Assembly (NCBI GenBank): GCA_914767715.1
Contig: OU612074.1
Coordinates: forward strand, 21,932,062-21,996,061
Direction: 5' to 3'
Source: Membranipora membranacea
Lineage: Eukaryota > Bryozoa > Gymnolaemata > Cheilostomatida > Membraniporidae
DNA length: 64,000 nt
The notes beneath the pieces were generated by a model. The model saw only the letters and a program-made list of their open reading frames with translations. It was not told the origin of the DNA and did not search any database. This document shows, one piece after another, positions 11,522 to 25,200 of this stretch; positions within the stretch are counted from its first letter, which is position 1, and each line of letters begins with the position of its first letter. The translations under genes were made by a program, and so were the position numbers.

Positions 11522-13546
11522 ATGTCTCTCAGCTCAGCTTGTCGATTGAAAAATTGGAGCTATATTCTCGTATCTGAGATTTTAACTTTGAAACCAATTG
11601 TCCATGCTGACACTCGATTCGTTTTTGTTCATAACTCTGTCTTACGCAACATTTTATGCTAGTTCGCTGATGATACCTTTGGAATAGGCTGTCGTTAGAA
11701 TTAGCTAGTAGATCCCTGGGCTACTAGAAGCCATTCTCAGTTTGAAAATTCTTTTATCATGATGTGAACAAAGTGCAAAAGAGCAGCAAAGGGGCACTTC
11801 TAACATAAGCCACACATACAGACTTTCCCAGCCCTATCTCAAGGTAGAAACACACTGGCGATTGTTACTAAGTGAATAGTCAAAGCGAAATGTTTGCATT
11901 AGATGAACACCCATTGTGTCGCTGACAAATACGCTCAGTATCTAAACATTTCAATATTTGGATGAAAATGCACAGCATCAATTTATAACAACCTTGTTTG
12001 CTTAGATTCGCTAACGTTTCGCTTTGCTGATTCGCTTAGTAAGTAATCATCGCCAGTGTGTTTCTACCTTCATATATTTTTATTACTGTCCTTTATAATG
12101 ATTAGCCCTAACTCAAATCCTCTCACAGATAAATCATATCTATTTATGTATCCGGAAGGAAAATTTTTATTTAACAACACTATTTATTCATTATTATACA
12201 CTTTCTGATATTATGCAAAATAGACAGAATTGGTGCTAATTCAATCCTGCTTAATTGTGGTGAGGGGCTTTGATTTGGCGGTTAATTTAATAGCGCAATC
12301 ACTTTCAGCCCAAATAAGCTTTACAAATTTTGAAATAGCCACAATTGGCTGCCACAAAATTGGCAGTCGATCACTGGATTTGTGTCGACACACAGCTGCT
12401 TTTGATACTGAAGACTAATAACTATACCAGATCTGATGCAGATGCTCTTGGCTGAAGATATGAGCTTTGTTATGTGAGAGTCAATTTCGTTTTATTGTTA
12501 GCATGTAATTCTCTACTGCTTCATTCATCGACCAATGCCTTTTGCCATGTGTGTGTGGCGACAGTTGGTTGAAAACCCTAATTTGATAGTGCGTGATTCG
12601 TATGAATATCTGTCACGCAGGGGATTGATTGAACTTTACACAAGATGCTGGATGTTTATAATGGAATGCCATTAGAAGCATCTCTGGCAATGTCTCAGCA
12701 CTCGAACTATCAACCAGCAAATGCATCACTCCCAGCTGATACGCCATGATAAAGCTAGCCCTTGTCACATGCCGGATAACAATGACCAATAATGGTATGC
12801 ATTTATCAGTCATGTGTCGTGTTATGTGTCGGACATAAATTACTTATCATGAGGGCCATTGTCTGATAAGTTTTGTCCGAGAGTATACCACCATATAATT
12901 TGTCTACCAACAATCGGAGACCAGATACCACTTAGGCTGCAAACTCTGATAACTCATGGTCTACCCGATTATGGTTATGCCTGGTTGGTATGTGTGATGA
13001 CTCCAGCCTGAAGTGCAGTAGTACGAGAGTTAGCCAGTGAGATTCTCTGCAATAAAACTGCACAAATACCTTCTTTACCCACTGCTGATATCCTACGGCA
13101 GCAGGCACGAGATATATTCTGTTGTGATTTGAATTGAGGGCTGTGACTGTTCTGTATTGACCCATATCACCAGTATGACTGATAATTGCCTGAACGAACG
13201 TACTTGGAAACACCCTTCACCCCTTCCCTTCATTCCTATTCCCAGACAATAACCCATAACAGTGCGAATGAACTTTGACAAATAATAACTGCTCGGGTCT
13301 GTATTGATGCAATGCCGAGGTTCGTCAATTTTATGTTTGCCACAGTTGAGAGCAATGTTAAGGCAATGATCCATATACACCATTTCCGCTGTAAGCCATC
13401 TTACACATTTCTTTCCACTAACCTGTTATATAAAAGGAGACATTGCAATAGCCAGGTATTGGGGCACTTAAATATCCCTCTTTGCCTACCTAGTAACACG
13501 GTAGGTTTAGTTTTAATCTAGTAAACACTGATCTGTTTTAGGCCTG
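11522..13546. other. Intergenic stretch, stefin to TRIM-like locus
   Basis: No coding region is supported. It contains one MITE (11841-12070). The remainder is AT-rich with no recognisable feature. Confidence 0.6.
11841..12070. mobile_element. 230-base MITE with about 55-base inverted ends
   Basis: The left end AAGGTAGAAACACACTGGCG is mirrored at the right end (CGCCAGTGTGTTTCTACCTT). Similarity continues inward through the AAAGCGAAA block with small gaps. No open reading frame lies between the arms. It is 320 bases past the stefin stop. No clear target duplication was found. Confidence 0.85.
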
Positions 13547-15858
13547 ATGGCATCGGCGGCTGAGAGTTCATGTGATGACTCCGTACAGTGTATGATCTGC
13601 CTGGAGTACTCACCACATCTAGAAGATCCTAAAAGACTGCCATGTAATCATATATTATGTAGAGAGTGTCTGACCAACCTAGCGAATGTTTCCAAAGAAG
13701 ACTTCCCATGTCCAACCTGCAGGTATGGGTTCTGAGCCGTACATGTTTGTCTTATCGCTCTTGTCTTAAGTTGGTAGAATTTGTGATGTCTGTTTCAGTT
13801 CCAAGACGGAGACCCGGGGGCTGCCATACTCGGCGCTAAGTCGTTCTCAGTAGCAGCCAGATAGGAGCATGTTTGGGCACCAAGCCCAGCAGACTGCAAC
13901 TGGGGAAGGAAGTGGTATACTCTTTTGTTGTTGAATAAAGGTTTTAATGCTGATATCATTGGCATCAAGATCAAATCGCACAACAGATTTTATTTTTTGC
14001 TACCAGTTTTTCAAGTCTAATATAGTGGTATGAGCTATGCATATACATGGGAATTGCCTCCTAACTTTTCAGAGGTATAACGAAGGGGAATATTGACCTC
14101 TTACCATCAGCACTTTCTCTGGGAAAGGAAACAGTACTGACAGCACAAACAGAGGAGGTTACAGACAAGTCACGTGTATTATGTCATGTGTGTCTAAAAA
14201 AGAATAAGAAAAGTGAGACGAAAGCTGACATGTTCTGTCACACATGTAATAATGTCGTCTGTGACAGACACGCCGGGGTAAGTGACCAATACATATGCAT
14301 CAAAAAAGAGAAAAATTTCCTTTTAAAGGCTACAGAAAGGCCAAAGCAACAGCATGGCAGCTAGTTCCGCAAGTTCATAGCACTTTTGAGTAAAAATTAT
14401 GTTTAGCATTAGAAATCGCCCCCCATGTCTCCTGACATTAAAATGTATTCGATTTTTACTTATGTGGTACCTGTAATTATAAGTATTTGGAAGTGGGCTG
14501 TTCCAGCTGTAGGCATAAATACTTCGAAGGTGAGAAGGAGGAACAACTTCGTACTCTCTGATTATCTATTACCCTAAAGTGATATGAACTCTCTTGGTAT
14601 AACATTTTATGGAACTATATAAATGTAGAACTAGCTGCCAGTCTCTATATTGCTTTGGTCTTTAGGTAGCCTTTAAGTATCAGCAGGTGTTTGCAATGAT
14701 CCCGTATTTTCTGCTCATATGATATGATCATTTATTGCCGTTATTTTCTGTGCGGTTTTATGTGTCAAGCGTATTATGATAGCGTATCATGATCTGCAAA
14801 ATGAATTGCCAATCATTTTTTAATGGTTGTGTTGACTGACATATATATATATATATATATATCAACACATTTTCTTTCTGTTTTAAGTTCCACTTTGAGC
14901 TATTGCGATTGCTGAGTATAATCAACAAGCTAAGAAGTTAGAGAAGAGATTCTGTCCTGATCACACACTGATTGAGTTATCTGTCGCCTGCTCTGTGTGC
15001 CATGTAGCAATATGTATGGAGTGTTTGCCTCACAAAATTCACAGGTGCTTGAATGGTAAGTTTGTGATACACTATAATATATTGATCTAATTGGATAAGT
15101 ACTCGACACATATTGGATAAGAAAGTCATTAACTGCAAGGAGAGGTTAGAATCCTTCTCTGCCACATAACTGTGAGACAATTTAACAATGAACTCACTCC
15201 TAGAATAAAACAATGTCCGATAATTTTAGAAACTGGATGAAATGACACAATAATTGGCCGGTTTTGTGCTGAAAGCAAATGTATTCATCTCCAGTCGCTG
15301 TGGAATCTTGTCTACACACAGCTTTCAGAATATATTTTTCAAAGGACCACTAACCAATCATGTGTTATATGACTGGCCATATAAAACCAATAAACTGTCT
15401 AAGGGACCACTGTTTCATCAGAGTTTCAAACATTGTTCATTTTCACATTCGCATATAGTGTATGGTCAAGTCCACAAATATATGGCCTTGGATAAGCTTT
15501 CTAATCAGCTGATCGGACGGCTAGATAAGTTGAGGGCAGAGGCTCAGCAGAGGGAGAGTGAGGCAGATAAACTTGTCACAGATACCATGAATGAGGTTGA
15601 CCAATGACAAGATGGAACTAAGGAACTGATAGATCAACTTCATGAAGCACGTGCAAAACAGGTAAAGGTCAATGTTAAGGTAACGAAGCCTTTTATGCTT
15701 CAGCTGACCACTCAGAACCTGTTGGACAGGACTAGATTGACTGGGTGTCCTACGTGTGTGTGTGTGTTATCTGCAAAAGGCAAAACCTTTCCCTCTGCCA
15801 GCCAGTTTGAACCTTGGAGCATCGCCTAATGTATGGCTGGTAATACAATAACATGCAT

Positions 15859-16133
15859 CATCATCATCTTTGAAGCGGAGAGAGTTATCCTCTCATGGGT
15901 GCAGGAACCGGGACTCATAGTACTCATGCCACACTTTATACCCTCTTTATATCAGTGTGTATGTATGTGGGGTGTGGAGACACACAGTGGACCGCCGGTA
16001 TTTTTAGTCCCGTTCCGCAAGGACCTGGCTAAAACGAATGGTGTGCCAGTACCAAATCGGAAATGACTGTCGGTGCCGGGAATTGAACCTAGACCTCAAT
16101 GATCCAAAGCCCTTAACGATTAGACCACTCCTG
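15859..16133 (-). mobile_element. tRNA-derived SINE, family A, copy 1
   Basis: On the minus strand it starts with a tRNA-like head: box A in GTGGTCTAATCGTTAAGG and box B GGTTCAATTCC. It continues through TTTGGTACTGGC and AGCCAGGTCCTTGCGGAACG and ends in a (GAT)n tail. It is flanked by ACATGCAT at 15851-15858 and 16134-16141, an 8-base target duplication. The second copy is at 48116-48430. Confidence 0.88.
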
Positions 16134-16884
16134 ACATGCATGCAATCGACATACTCGTGTATGGAGGGTGTACCCGCAACGACCCATCCTTTTATTTGCA
16201 TAATTTGATGATTACAGATTGACCGAGTGAATGCTGAGTACACCAAACTTGAGAAGGCGATTGTCATAAGGAGAGAGGCTGGTAAGGGAGCTTTGGAGAA
16301 CTTCCTGGAGCAGCAGCTGGTAGCCCAACATTCTGATATAGTGAGAAAACTGCAGATAAATGATTCTAAGCTCAAAGACTATCACCAGGTACAGTTGTAT
16401 TATGATGTCTTGATTGTGAACTGTCTAGTGCCTTTTTGTCAAAGGCTAGACACAGCCCAATGCATGTTATAGTCATACAATTACTTATGATAAAGTAATG
16501 TAAAATTTGTGTGAGAAAAATTAGTTACAAACCTCTTCTGGGTAAGAGCTATCAGTGGTGTTACTTGTTGTCCCTGTGTGGTATCGAGCAAATAAACAGT
16601 GGTTATCCCCCTTGACATTAAACAAAGTATACTAACTGGCTCAGACATTTATCTTAGTACTCACTCTTGTTTTGTATTTGTATTGTCTATTATTTCTTAC
16701 CTTGTCAATATGTATATATATTCTGTTTTATTCCAGTAATGCTTAGAGTGACAATCAACACTTGTCATTGTGTAACAAACCTTTACATTAGTGTTAATAC
16801 AATTTTGCCAGTTTTGCAGTTAAGCAAATAAAAACACCCAAAATAAATATTCAGAATGCTTATTTCTGTGCAATATTTTTTTAG

Positions 16885-17060
16885 TATCGATCTAAGGAGG
16901 ATATCTGGGATATCGGAGTTTGTTGATAGTTTTGCATCGAGGCTAAAAACGGATATAATCTCGGAAACTAAATATCGATCTAAGGAGGATTTCTGGAATA
17001 TCAGAGTTTGTTGATAGTTTTGCATCGAGGCTAAAAACGGATATAATCTCGGAAACTAAA
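16885..17060. repeat. 88-base tandem duplication
   Basis: Two copies (16885-16972, 16973-17060) beginning TATCGATCTAAGGAGGAT and ending CTCGGAAACTAAA, differing at a few positions. They lie in an intron of the TRIM-like locus. Confidence 0.92.
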
Positions 17061-20000
17061 TATCGATTCCCATACCCTGCAATGCGACTGTAAATGATGT
17101 CAGCTAGCGATGTATGAGATTGGCTGAGGGCACCAACAAGCGGTCTGTGCATTTAAAGATGAGATTAAAGAATTTGGTTTCCTGGCGAATGGGGCTTGGA
17201 TTTGATCACCGCTCAGGGAACATTTTTGCACACAATACCACAAATCTGTATCAAAGTGTAATCACAGAGCTCATCATCAAAATTCGGAGTGCATATGTCA
17301 AAGAGTTTCAACCACCTTAATACTTACTTGAACTTGTAACAAAATCTGTTGGTGGTTCCATATGTGAGGTCGGGGATTGTATTTTTGCCTGGTTCCATGC
17401 TGGAATACAGTTTTCCCCTTAATTTCCGTGGCTTCTTTGCTGTTGGTTGGTAAATGTTTTGTTATAAAGGGAATACAAGCTTGTGAATTTCACTTCCATT
17501 CCGGTTCCATAAGGATAAATCAACCTTGCCAGCCTGTGTATCATCTTATTATTCAGGTGGATTATGTGGATAGGTTCAATGAAGATGTGGAATTTCTCCT
17601 AAGAGTTGCTTAGGATCCCCTGCCTAATTTTGCCTACAATGATGATGTCAAACTGAATCTGACAGGTAAATTTATCGGGGCTCCAGGAAGTCATACGTCA
17701 CTGACCACAGGTCAAAACATAGAACTTGTAGTTGGAGATAAGGCTGGCAATCAATTAATAATTTACAGCGTGAATGGTGAAGTTATTAACAATATATCGC
17801 TAGAGAACTTTGTAAACGGTACAGGGCATCTAATAATTACAAGTTGTGGACCCAGAGGTGTCGTTATTTCTTCAAGCAACCGTAATGAGGCTGGAAGAAT
17901 TCAGCTAGATGATGGTAAAGTTTTTAGCGTACATCATCACTTGAGAAACCCCGTGGATTAGTTGTCAAAGATGATTACCTGCTGGTGTCATCTGCTGATT
18001 CACCACTCTCAGTTGTTGATATAAAGACTGGTAAGCGTGTACCTAACCTTACTTTTTACACATCACCACAATGTCCCATACACCATAACCGGTACACATA
18101 CCTATTTTGATATCGAGGGGTTAAAACTATCGGACTGAACGATTACAAGTTTTTGCAGCCGAGTTTCATCTGCCCCGACCAAATGAAAGCATATATGACA
18201 ATTTCTTATAGGGGTTTGTTAGAACGCAACCCTGACGACCTGACAACCTGACGACCTGTTGATCACATTTTGTAAGCTCTGACAATTCACTTTTCTCTAT
18301 GACAGGGAGATTACTTCACCAGAAGATAACAGAGCTAGGCAGAGACATCAGGATCTTACTCTCTTTGCGTGTACGGTGATACTCTAGTCGTGCAAAGAGC
18401 ATATTCAAAAGAGGTGCTGTTCTATCAGCTGATTTGTTAATGAATTGACAATGAGTCAAATACAATGAATTTTTAGGCAGAATGCATAATGGAGACAAGT
18501 TTCTGCAGTCACGTGCATGTTCATCAATATTTCCTCTGATAACTTTAATTTTCTGCTATATACTCAATTAATTACTTTCATTATTTAAAATCTGATGATT
18601 CTGCCATAGGCATCGTCCAAACATTCAACTTTTAAAAGAAAAGTACATCTTATGCTGACTCAGCATGTGATAAAGGTGTTGGAAAGGAACCATAAACACA
18701 TCTATCTAGCTTAGAAACCCTATCAACCTTGCGCACCTATCAAAAATTTCAATCATATACGAATACATTCTAAATTTCCGTCCTCGGGATCATTTGCATC
18801 AGCGGCCGTCCTTTGGAGTGGCGTGTACTGTCAATAGTCAATTAACAGAAGGGAGCTTGAGAGTTGTCCCAACTGCTGATACGATATTGACGTTTGCCTC
18901 GGCACCAGGTGTATCCCCTTGAGTTTTTGACATGACAATAGACGGAGGCATTAAATTAGCTTAGAGAGAAGGTTTGGATTCACTTTTTACTGGCAAGACT
19001 TAAGGCAGTGACTCTTACATTGTGGTATAGTAGCAGTTTTTTACTGAGATTGTTTGTACATTATTAGTAGATGATTGTTCATTACATATTATATTCTTTG
19101 CATTTTTTCCGAATGAAATTCTTGTAGCGATGCCCATTCCTGATTTCTAAATCACATGAAGATTTATATCCTTGTTTGAAAAAGTTGAGATATTTAAAAT
19201 TCAGAATAAAAACCTGTAATAAAACTAGACATTTTTTTAATCAAATCCTTCCATATCCATGAGTGTCTACTACAGGGTAGAAGAAAAAGTAATGAAGCTT
19301 CTGCGTCATCCTACAGATGTGACTGCTCAGAATAAATTTAGATGATCATGCCTTTTATACAGCACTGAGGTGGAAATCTTTGAACGGCCAGACAGGATGG
19401 CTATGAGTTATCTTAAATATCTCAAAATAATCTCAAAGGCAAGGGGATTGTAGTTTAGGGTCACAAAGCTAGTGATCTACCACTCACAACAGCATTTAAT
19501 GTGACAGATTATCAAAAAAGGAAAACCAACAGCACAGCAGATTAAAATATTAACAATATGTGATGGTCTGCTGGTCCAGGAAGTCAGAACTTGGAGACCT
19601 CAACCTAATATGCCGGTAACTGTGATGCCTTTTACATCCGCGTAAACTTTTATAGTTTTCATGCCAGCTCTTAGTTTTGTAGTGCTCACTTATGTACTTA
19701 TGTAAATTTTGTGATACATCACATTATCCTTCCGTCCTGTACCACAGCTAGCCAGTACCTTGGTTCTTCAACTTAATTTATCGGAGCAATTAACTCATTC
19801 ATTGGCACAACCAATATACACGCTTGATTGATAAACTATCCGCAATGAGCCATAATCACAGGCAGTCAAAATGAGTGAAAATGATTGATTTCATGCACTA
19901 TCCTACAAGACTTGACAATATATCCCTACCCGCTGGTACACAACCGTATCATAGTGATCGGCAAAATTTGAAAAATCTCAAGTCAAGCCAGCAGGCTCAC

Positions 20001-20349
20001 ACCAGTACCGAGTCGAGCCGAGTCGGCTTCGCGCGACGTAACCATAGAGAGCTATTTGAGATACCAAACGACTGACAACATTTTATGATACATGGGATTG
20101 AGATCGATAAAGCTGAGGACATTGGTCGCTGGCAAGCTACATGTACATTCAATGGTGACTGGACTGGTTAAGATGTCAAACATTCTTCAGATGTCACAAT
20201 ATAAAAGAAAAGTGGATATTCATTCACCATCACTAGTGCAATCAGCTTATGGTACATTTGACTCAGTTTGTAACTCATCATCTAGAAAATACCATCTATA
20301 AAAACCACTGTGGCAGGGCGAGTAAAAACCAGTAAAAAATGCTCAGAAT

Positions 20350-20640
20350 GGTCACGAGCAGTCAAAGTCCAGTGCTAACTCTAGACACTCTTCCGTCAGG
20401 AAGGTACCGAACACTTAAGCACAGGACCAACTTACGCAAGCTTTGTTTCCGAAATGCTGCTGCTAAAGTGCTAAACGATATCTTTTTCTAGTCAATCAAG
20501 TCATTTTATTTTTAACAGTTTTTTATAACTTTTGTTTTATTTGGAAAGAGCTCAAATTTTTCACAGTTTTTTAGACAGTACGGCTGTAAAGTTTTTTATT
20601 ATTCACACGTGAATCAATAAAGGTACATACATACACATAA
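20350..20640 (+). mobile_element. 3' end of a non-LTR retrotransposon, 5' truncated
   Basis: One frame reads LPSGRYRTLKHRTNLRKLCF and ends in a stop at about 20490, resembling the last residues of LINE ORF2 proteins. A T-rich 3' UTR and AATAAAGGTACATACATACA follow. Only the extreme 3' end remains, as is usual for incomplete reverse transcription. Confidence 0.5.
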
Positions 20641-20809
20641 GGAACTATGTTGAGACCAAGTTTCATCAAATTCTGTCAAGCATTCTTTGAATTGTAGATG
20701 CCTAAAGAAAGCTTCATGTAGTGTTGTAAGCCGTTTAATAATCGCAGCAGAAGTATGACTAATAACTATCTTTTCATAATATAATAGTCTTAATTTCTTA
20801 TGACGTCAT

Positions 20810-20880
20810 ATAAAATCCGTGGAGTAGTGGGTAAGGACTGCTTATCACAAGGTCACTGGTTCGAGTCTGTGTGTAGGCAA
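20810..20880 (+). mobile_element. tRNA-like SINE fragment, family C
   Basis: A box A-like run (AGTAGTGGGTAAGG) and a box B (GGTTCGAGTCT) are spaced as in a tRNA. The acceptor stem does not close, so it is taken as a SINE head and not a working tRNA gene. Confidence 0.45.
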
Positions 20881-22254
20881 CATTTTGACCAGCTACTACC
20901 ATTTACAATGCTAGTAGTCCCGACATGTGCAGAACCTAACTCGACCAAGTGCAAACTCGTCAAGTCAGCTTGTGGCTTGACCTAGGCGAACTCGGCCAAC
21001 CGAGCCATCACTACCGTATCATGCTGCCGAGCCATCACTACCGAGCCATCACTACCGTATCATGCTGCCACTTCTTTTGCTTTGTTCTCATGTGATGAGA
21101 CTAAAAGGCATTTGCTTCCTGCACTCTAGCTGCATCAATAACTGCATTGAAATCTTATATGGCAATCCATTAGACTACCATATTGAATTTTACACAATCA
21201 GAACATCCAAACACAAAGCTCGAATATAATACACAATATACATTGCCCATTAAAGTGCATGACAACCACTAGTTAAGGCGCTCAAACTGTGCAGGAATAG
21301 CTGGTCGTAGAATTTCAAAATCAACCACCTTCCCCACCCATGGCGAAAGTGTCAAGTCATCTGTCTGGGTTGCCACACTTCTCCAATGTGGTCTGAGATG
21401 TCAATGTGATATGTCACATGACCTAGAGGGAATCCCCTTTATCGGCGTAACGACTAGAGAGATATCCCAAATAATTTTGTTTTCAACACCCATCAGGTAT
21501 TGCTACTTATATCTTATCACTGGATTGCAGCAGAGTCATACTAATTAGTGAATGTATGTAATGGACCATGGAGATTCCAAATCTGGCAGTCAGAAGGCTC
21601 TCAGCTCATTCTTTGTCTATGACAATTTAAGTGAAAAATTCTGGAAGGCTGATAATTTCGATGTCCATTTAATTGAGCATAGAATTGAATGTTAAACTGA
21701 TGTCACGATACAGTCACAGGGGGAAGGTGAAAAAGTTCTTCAACCACATCAGCAGTTGTATTAGGGTCTAACCTCACTTGTTTGTGGTTAAAACTGTTTT
21801 GCCTTATGGTACACTTTAATTATCTCAGCCACAACGATATTTACGCTCAACGGCACCCTAGGGCGGTATGAATGATTAATTCAACCTGTCTTAGTTTTCA
21901 CCATCGTAAAAGGACAAGAAAACCTTATATCAGAGCAGTAAACCTTCTCCGACACAAAAATAACTATTTACAGTAATGGCGAATTGGCTGCACACATTTA
22001 AATTACAGATCCAGACTATCTGAAATGCCAATTTTTCCTAAGTCATACTCAACAGTTTATATTGTCATAATCTTGTGTTCATTGAACAGAGTGAAAACCA
22101 TAAACTCTCTGACAATCAATGAGTGGATAGCGTGATATGTTTCTGTAATTTAATCAGATAAAAAGACCAAATAGTCAACTATATACAAGATCCGAGAGGC
22201 GGGAACATAAAGGTGTGCATAGTCATCTGAATTGTCACTAGTAGCGTCAAGTTG

Positions 22255-25200
22255 TCAGAAGGAGTATTCACAGATATAATGTTTAGTATTGGTACAGCCC
22301 TCATCAGTCCAGTAATACTGCTGACCGTCACCCCACGTCTCTACACATTGTCGTCCTGACCCGTCCGGCTGATTACTCGCCCAGGCTGTATCTGTGGTTA
22401 GCGGCTCTCCATTAACCCATGTACCTACACCATCATCCATCGTCAGTCCAATCCAGAATCTATTACCTCGTACTGGAAAGATATATACGCATCATGTGAA
22501 AGACTCAAAAAATCAACACAACAAAAGTGCTTATGCACTAAAGTGAATAAGGTGTGGTCTTAGTCTGTGTGTTTTATTTTTTTTATTGATGGAACAAAAA
22601 TATTGTTTATCACATTTTATACACAATGACCTCTTTATATTTCGCATCATATTTTATCTGTGATCTTTGGCAGGCTTTCACAATCTTAGTTTTCTCAAAC
22701 ATGAGAGAATGAATATATATATATATACATAGAAGTACAATGTACAATGTACAATGTACAATGTACTTATGCACTTATAGTGAGATGCAAGGGCTATTTT
22801 AAAAGTAATGGCCGAAACTTGATTTTCCTAACAAGTCACAGTGGCACTATCAATCGTGAGTTAGACATTGCCTGTCATTGTTATAACCATGAATATATAA
22901 CTACTTACATTGACTTGTTTATATGTTAATGATTATAACAATGTAAAGCACAATTAAAATCCCCCTCATTTCGAAGTTTATATAAAATGAATTTGGGATG
23001 CATCTGCTTTGAATCCCTGGTCTAATTAGGCCGACAGAATGAGGGATTTGGATTTACTTACTAAAATTATCAGAAGCGTCTCTCAATTCATTCAGCCAAA
23101 GTACTTTCTCATCCGTGTCTAGTACCGCCAGTTGTCCCCCATTACCCTCACATGCTGCCTGAGCATCGTCGAATCTCGTAGATCCCCACGTACTCCCAGT
23201 GTCCACAAACTCATAGTATACCTGGGCATCTGCATTACAAAACTCACCCTGCTCCTCGGGGCAAGGTGCTGGAAAGGACATAAGTTTAGTGTTCATATGT
23301 GTACATTGATCCTCTCTGATAGCAAATAGGAACCGGCCAATATTCACAAGTGTGTAAATTTCAGAGTTGAATGGCCTGTATTTGCTCGTAAATATAATTT
23401 GCTTGAAAGACAAAATTTAAAACATGCGTCGAAAGGTGGTGTTGTTTTATACATTTGCTATAGATGATTTATGATACACCAAAACATTACCAAAAATATT
23501 ATAATTGCATGATCTTAGGAAGCTAGTTCAATTTCTGATGACTTAAAGGCAAATTAAATTTGAAGTAGGGGAGATAATAGAGAGAGAGGGTGGAAGAAGT
23601 ATAAGTCACTGAGTTGCTGTGAAAAACTAGAACTGATCCCTGAGGGCCTCCAACTTTTGTGTCCCATTAATGTGTGTATCTGAGGCAAGGGCGCAAGATA
23701 GAAGTATAAATTGGAGTTCCGCGTGGCTAAGTTCTAGGGCTTCAGTTATTTTCAAGGCAAGGGCACTCGGTGATCAGTGAACACAAGATTCACAAAATAT
23801 GCTTGATACTAATCTCTCGAGGAGCAGAAACTTTGAGTAAATTTACCTCTAGGATTGATACCATTTATTGTTCCATCGCCTTTCTGCAAGGTGCTGTTGA
23901 GAAGATTATTATCAGTAGATAAATGGCACATGTTTGACCTGCTGATGTATGTAACTGCTCTACAAGTCTCATCTGCCAGACAAAGGGAGGCACAGATAGT
24001 AAGAGAACTTATCTGTGACCTAGTCTGACGGCCGTCTTCTGAGACACATGTTTGCTTGTCAATCTCAAACGATGTAGCCTGAATAAAACAAGAGTTTAGT
24101 AATTATAAGGCAGTAAGCACACTGGTGAAGCCCATAATAGACTTTAGGAAATGAGTCCAGCAAATGATCATTGTTTCCGGTTACCTATGTTTAATTCAAA
24201 CTCTATAAGGATGCGTTACGGGCAGGGGACTATCATAATCTGATTGTATCTGAATTCTAACTCAAAATTAGCATTAGAAATGGTATTGATCTTGCAATGA
24301 AAATAAAAAAAATTAAAAAAAACTAGTCAATGGCAGTGAAAAACAGTGTCAAAAGAAAAACAGACATCTGTTTTTATTACAAAAGATTCCAGTTCTGTAT
24401 GAGCAGTAGCCAGTTTTATGGAAAGATTATAGTAGAGGGTTTGTTGGTGCAACCCGTGTTGCATGCTAAGACGCACTTTGGGTACTTAGTCCAATCCGAC
24501 ACTCGTGTGGCAGTGGCTGTGGCTGTGACTGTGGTTGTGTGGTTGTGTGGTGACTGTGGTTGTGACTGTGGTTGTGACTGTGGCTGTGACTGTGGTTGTG
24601 TGGTTGTGTGGTGACTGTGGTTGTGTGTGACTGTGGTTGTGTGGTTGTGGCTGTGACTGTGGCTGTGACTGTGGCTGTGTGGCAGGTGCTGTATGGAACA
24701 TGTCTTACAGCACATGCGGCCCCTACAGCACCATCAACAATGCTTTATAGGCCTTGAGTGTCGTTAAGACATGACAGCACCTGCTGCACGTCTTATAAAA
24801 CCCGTTGCCAGCGACGGTTCTTGGTGCCCATTCAGAACAGCATAGATTTTTGTAATGTATATTGAAAACTCCATTCAGATATTCAGTGTAATATCCAATA
24901 GCTCGGTCATAAACATCTCTCTTCATTTTTAGCTGCTGACTACTCGATAAAAATGTGAGATGTGCTCGCATAAAAAACATCCGTATAAAATAATTACAAA
25001 TTTATAGCCCCACACCTTTTCAACGCCCCTGTATTGAGGAACAACTCCTGACACAAACCTAATACATAATTATCTGGACTAGATCTTATGCTGCTAATTC
25101 CAATAATTACATAAATAGATGTCAAGTAGCATTTTTAAATAATTGGTTCGGAAATGTTTAGGTTATAAAATTGCATTCCATGCTATTTTACGCAAATTAC

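Larger units (their letters stand above)
13547..18036 (+). pseudogene. TRIM-like gene (RING, B-box, B-box, coiled coil, propeller-like end), frame broken
   Basis: Remains of a TRIM-family ubiquitin ligase. Exon 13547-13722 encodes a RING: CMIC, LPCNHILCREC, CPTC. Exon 14073-14277 gives a zinc-binding B-box (VLCHVC, FCHTC, CDRH). About 14888-15055 gives a second B-box (FCPDH, CSVC, CMEC, HKIH). Coiled-coil exons lie near 15482-15661 and 16219-16388. A filamin/propeller-like part starts at 17557. Lesions: a one-base frame shift near 14910, TGA at 15605-15607, TAG at 17611-17613, and a shift near 17930 after which a PRGLVVKDDYLLVSS frame resumes. RING and first B-box junctions are intact, so a truncated RING protein could still be made. 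A SINE and an 88-base duplication sit in introns. Confidence 0.75.
18037..22254. other. Gene-poor stretch with repeat remnants
   Basis: No intact gene is supported. Around 19430-19530 one frame reads like a decayed propeller repeat (ARGL, then TKLVIYHSQQ) with stops, possibly the far end of the TRIM-like pseudogene. A retrotransposon 3' piece (20350-20640), a tRNA-like SINE (20810-20880) and one arm of a foldback family (about 21265-21325) also lie here. Confidence 0.5.

Noticed and set aside
13312-13521. Plus-strand 69-codon frame before the RING exon
   Set aside because: No domain, unlike composition and no continuity with the RING exon.
15254-15607. A continuous 117-codon frame starting at 15254
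   Set aside because: Only its last 40 codons are coding-like (coiled coil of the TRIM-like locus); the first part is intron read through.
24330-24715. Open frames rich in Cys/Gly/Val or His/Thr/Gln
   Set aside because: They arise from the TGTGGC microsatellite in an intron; codons follow the repeat, with no start context or splice support.
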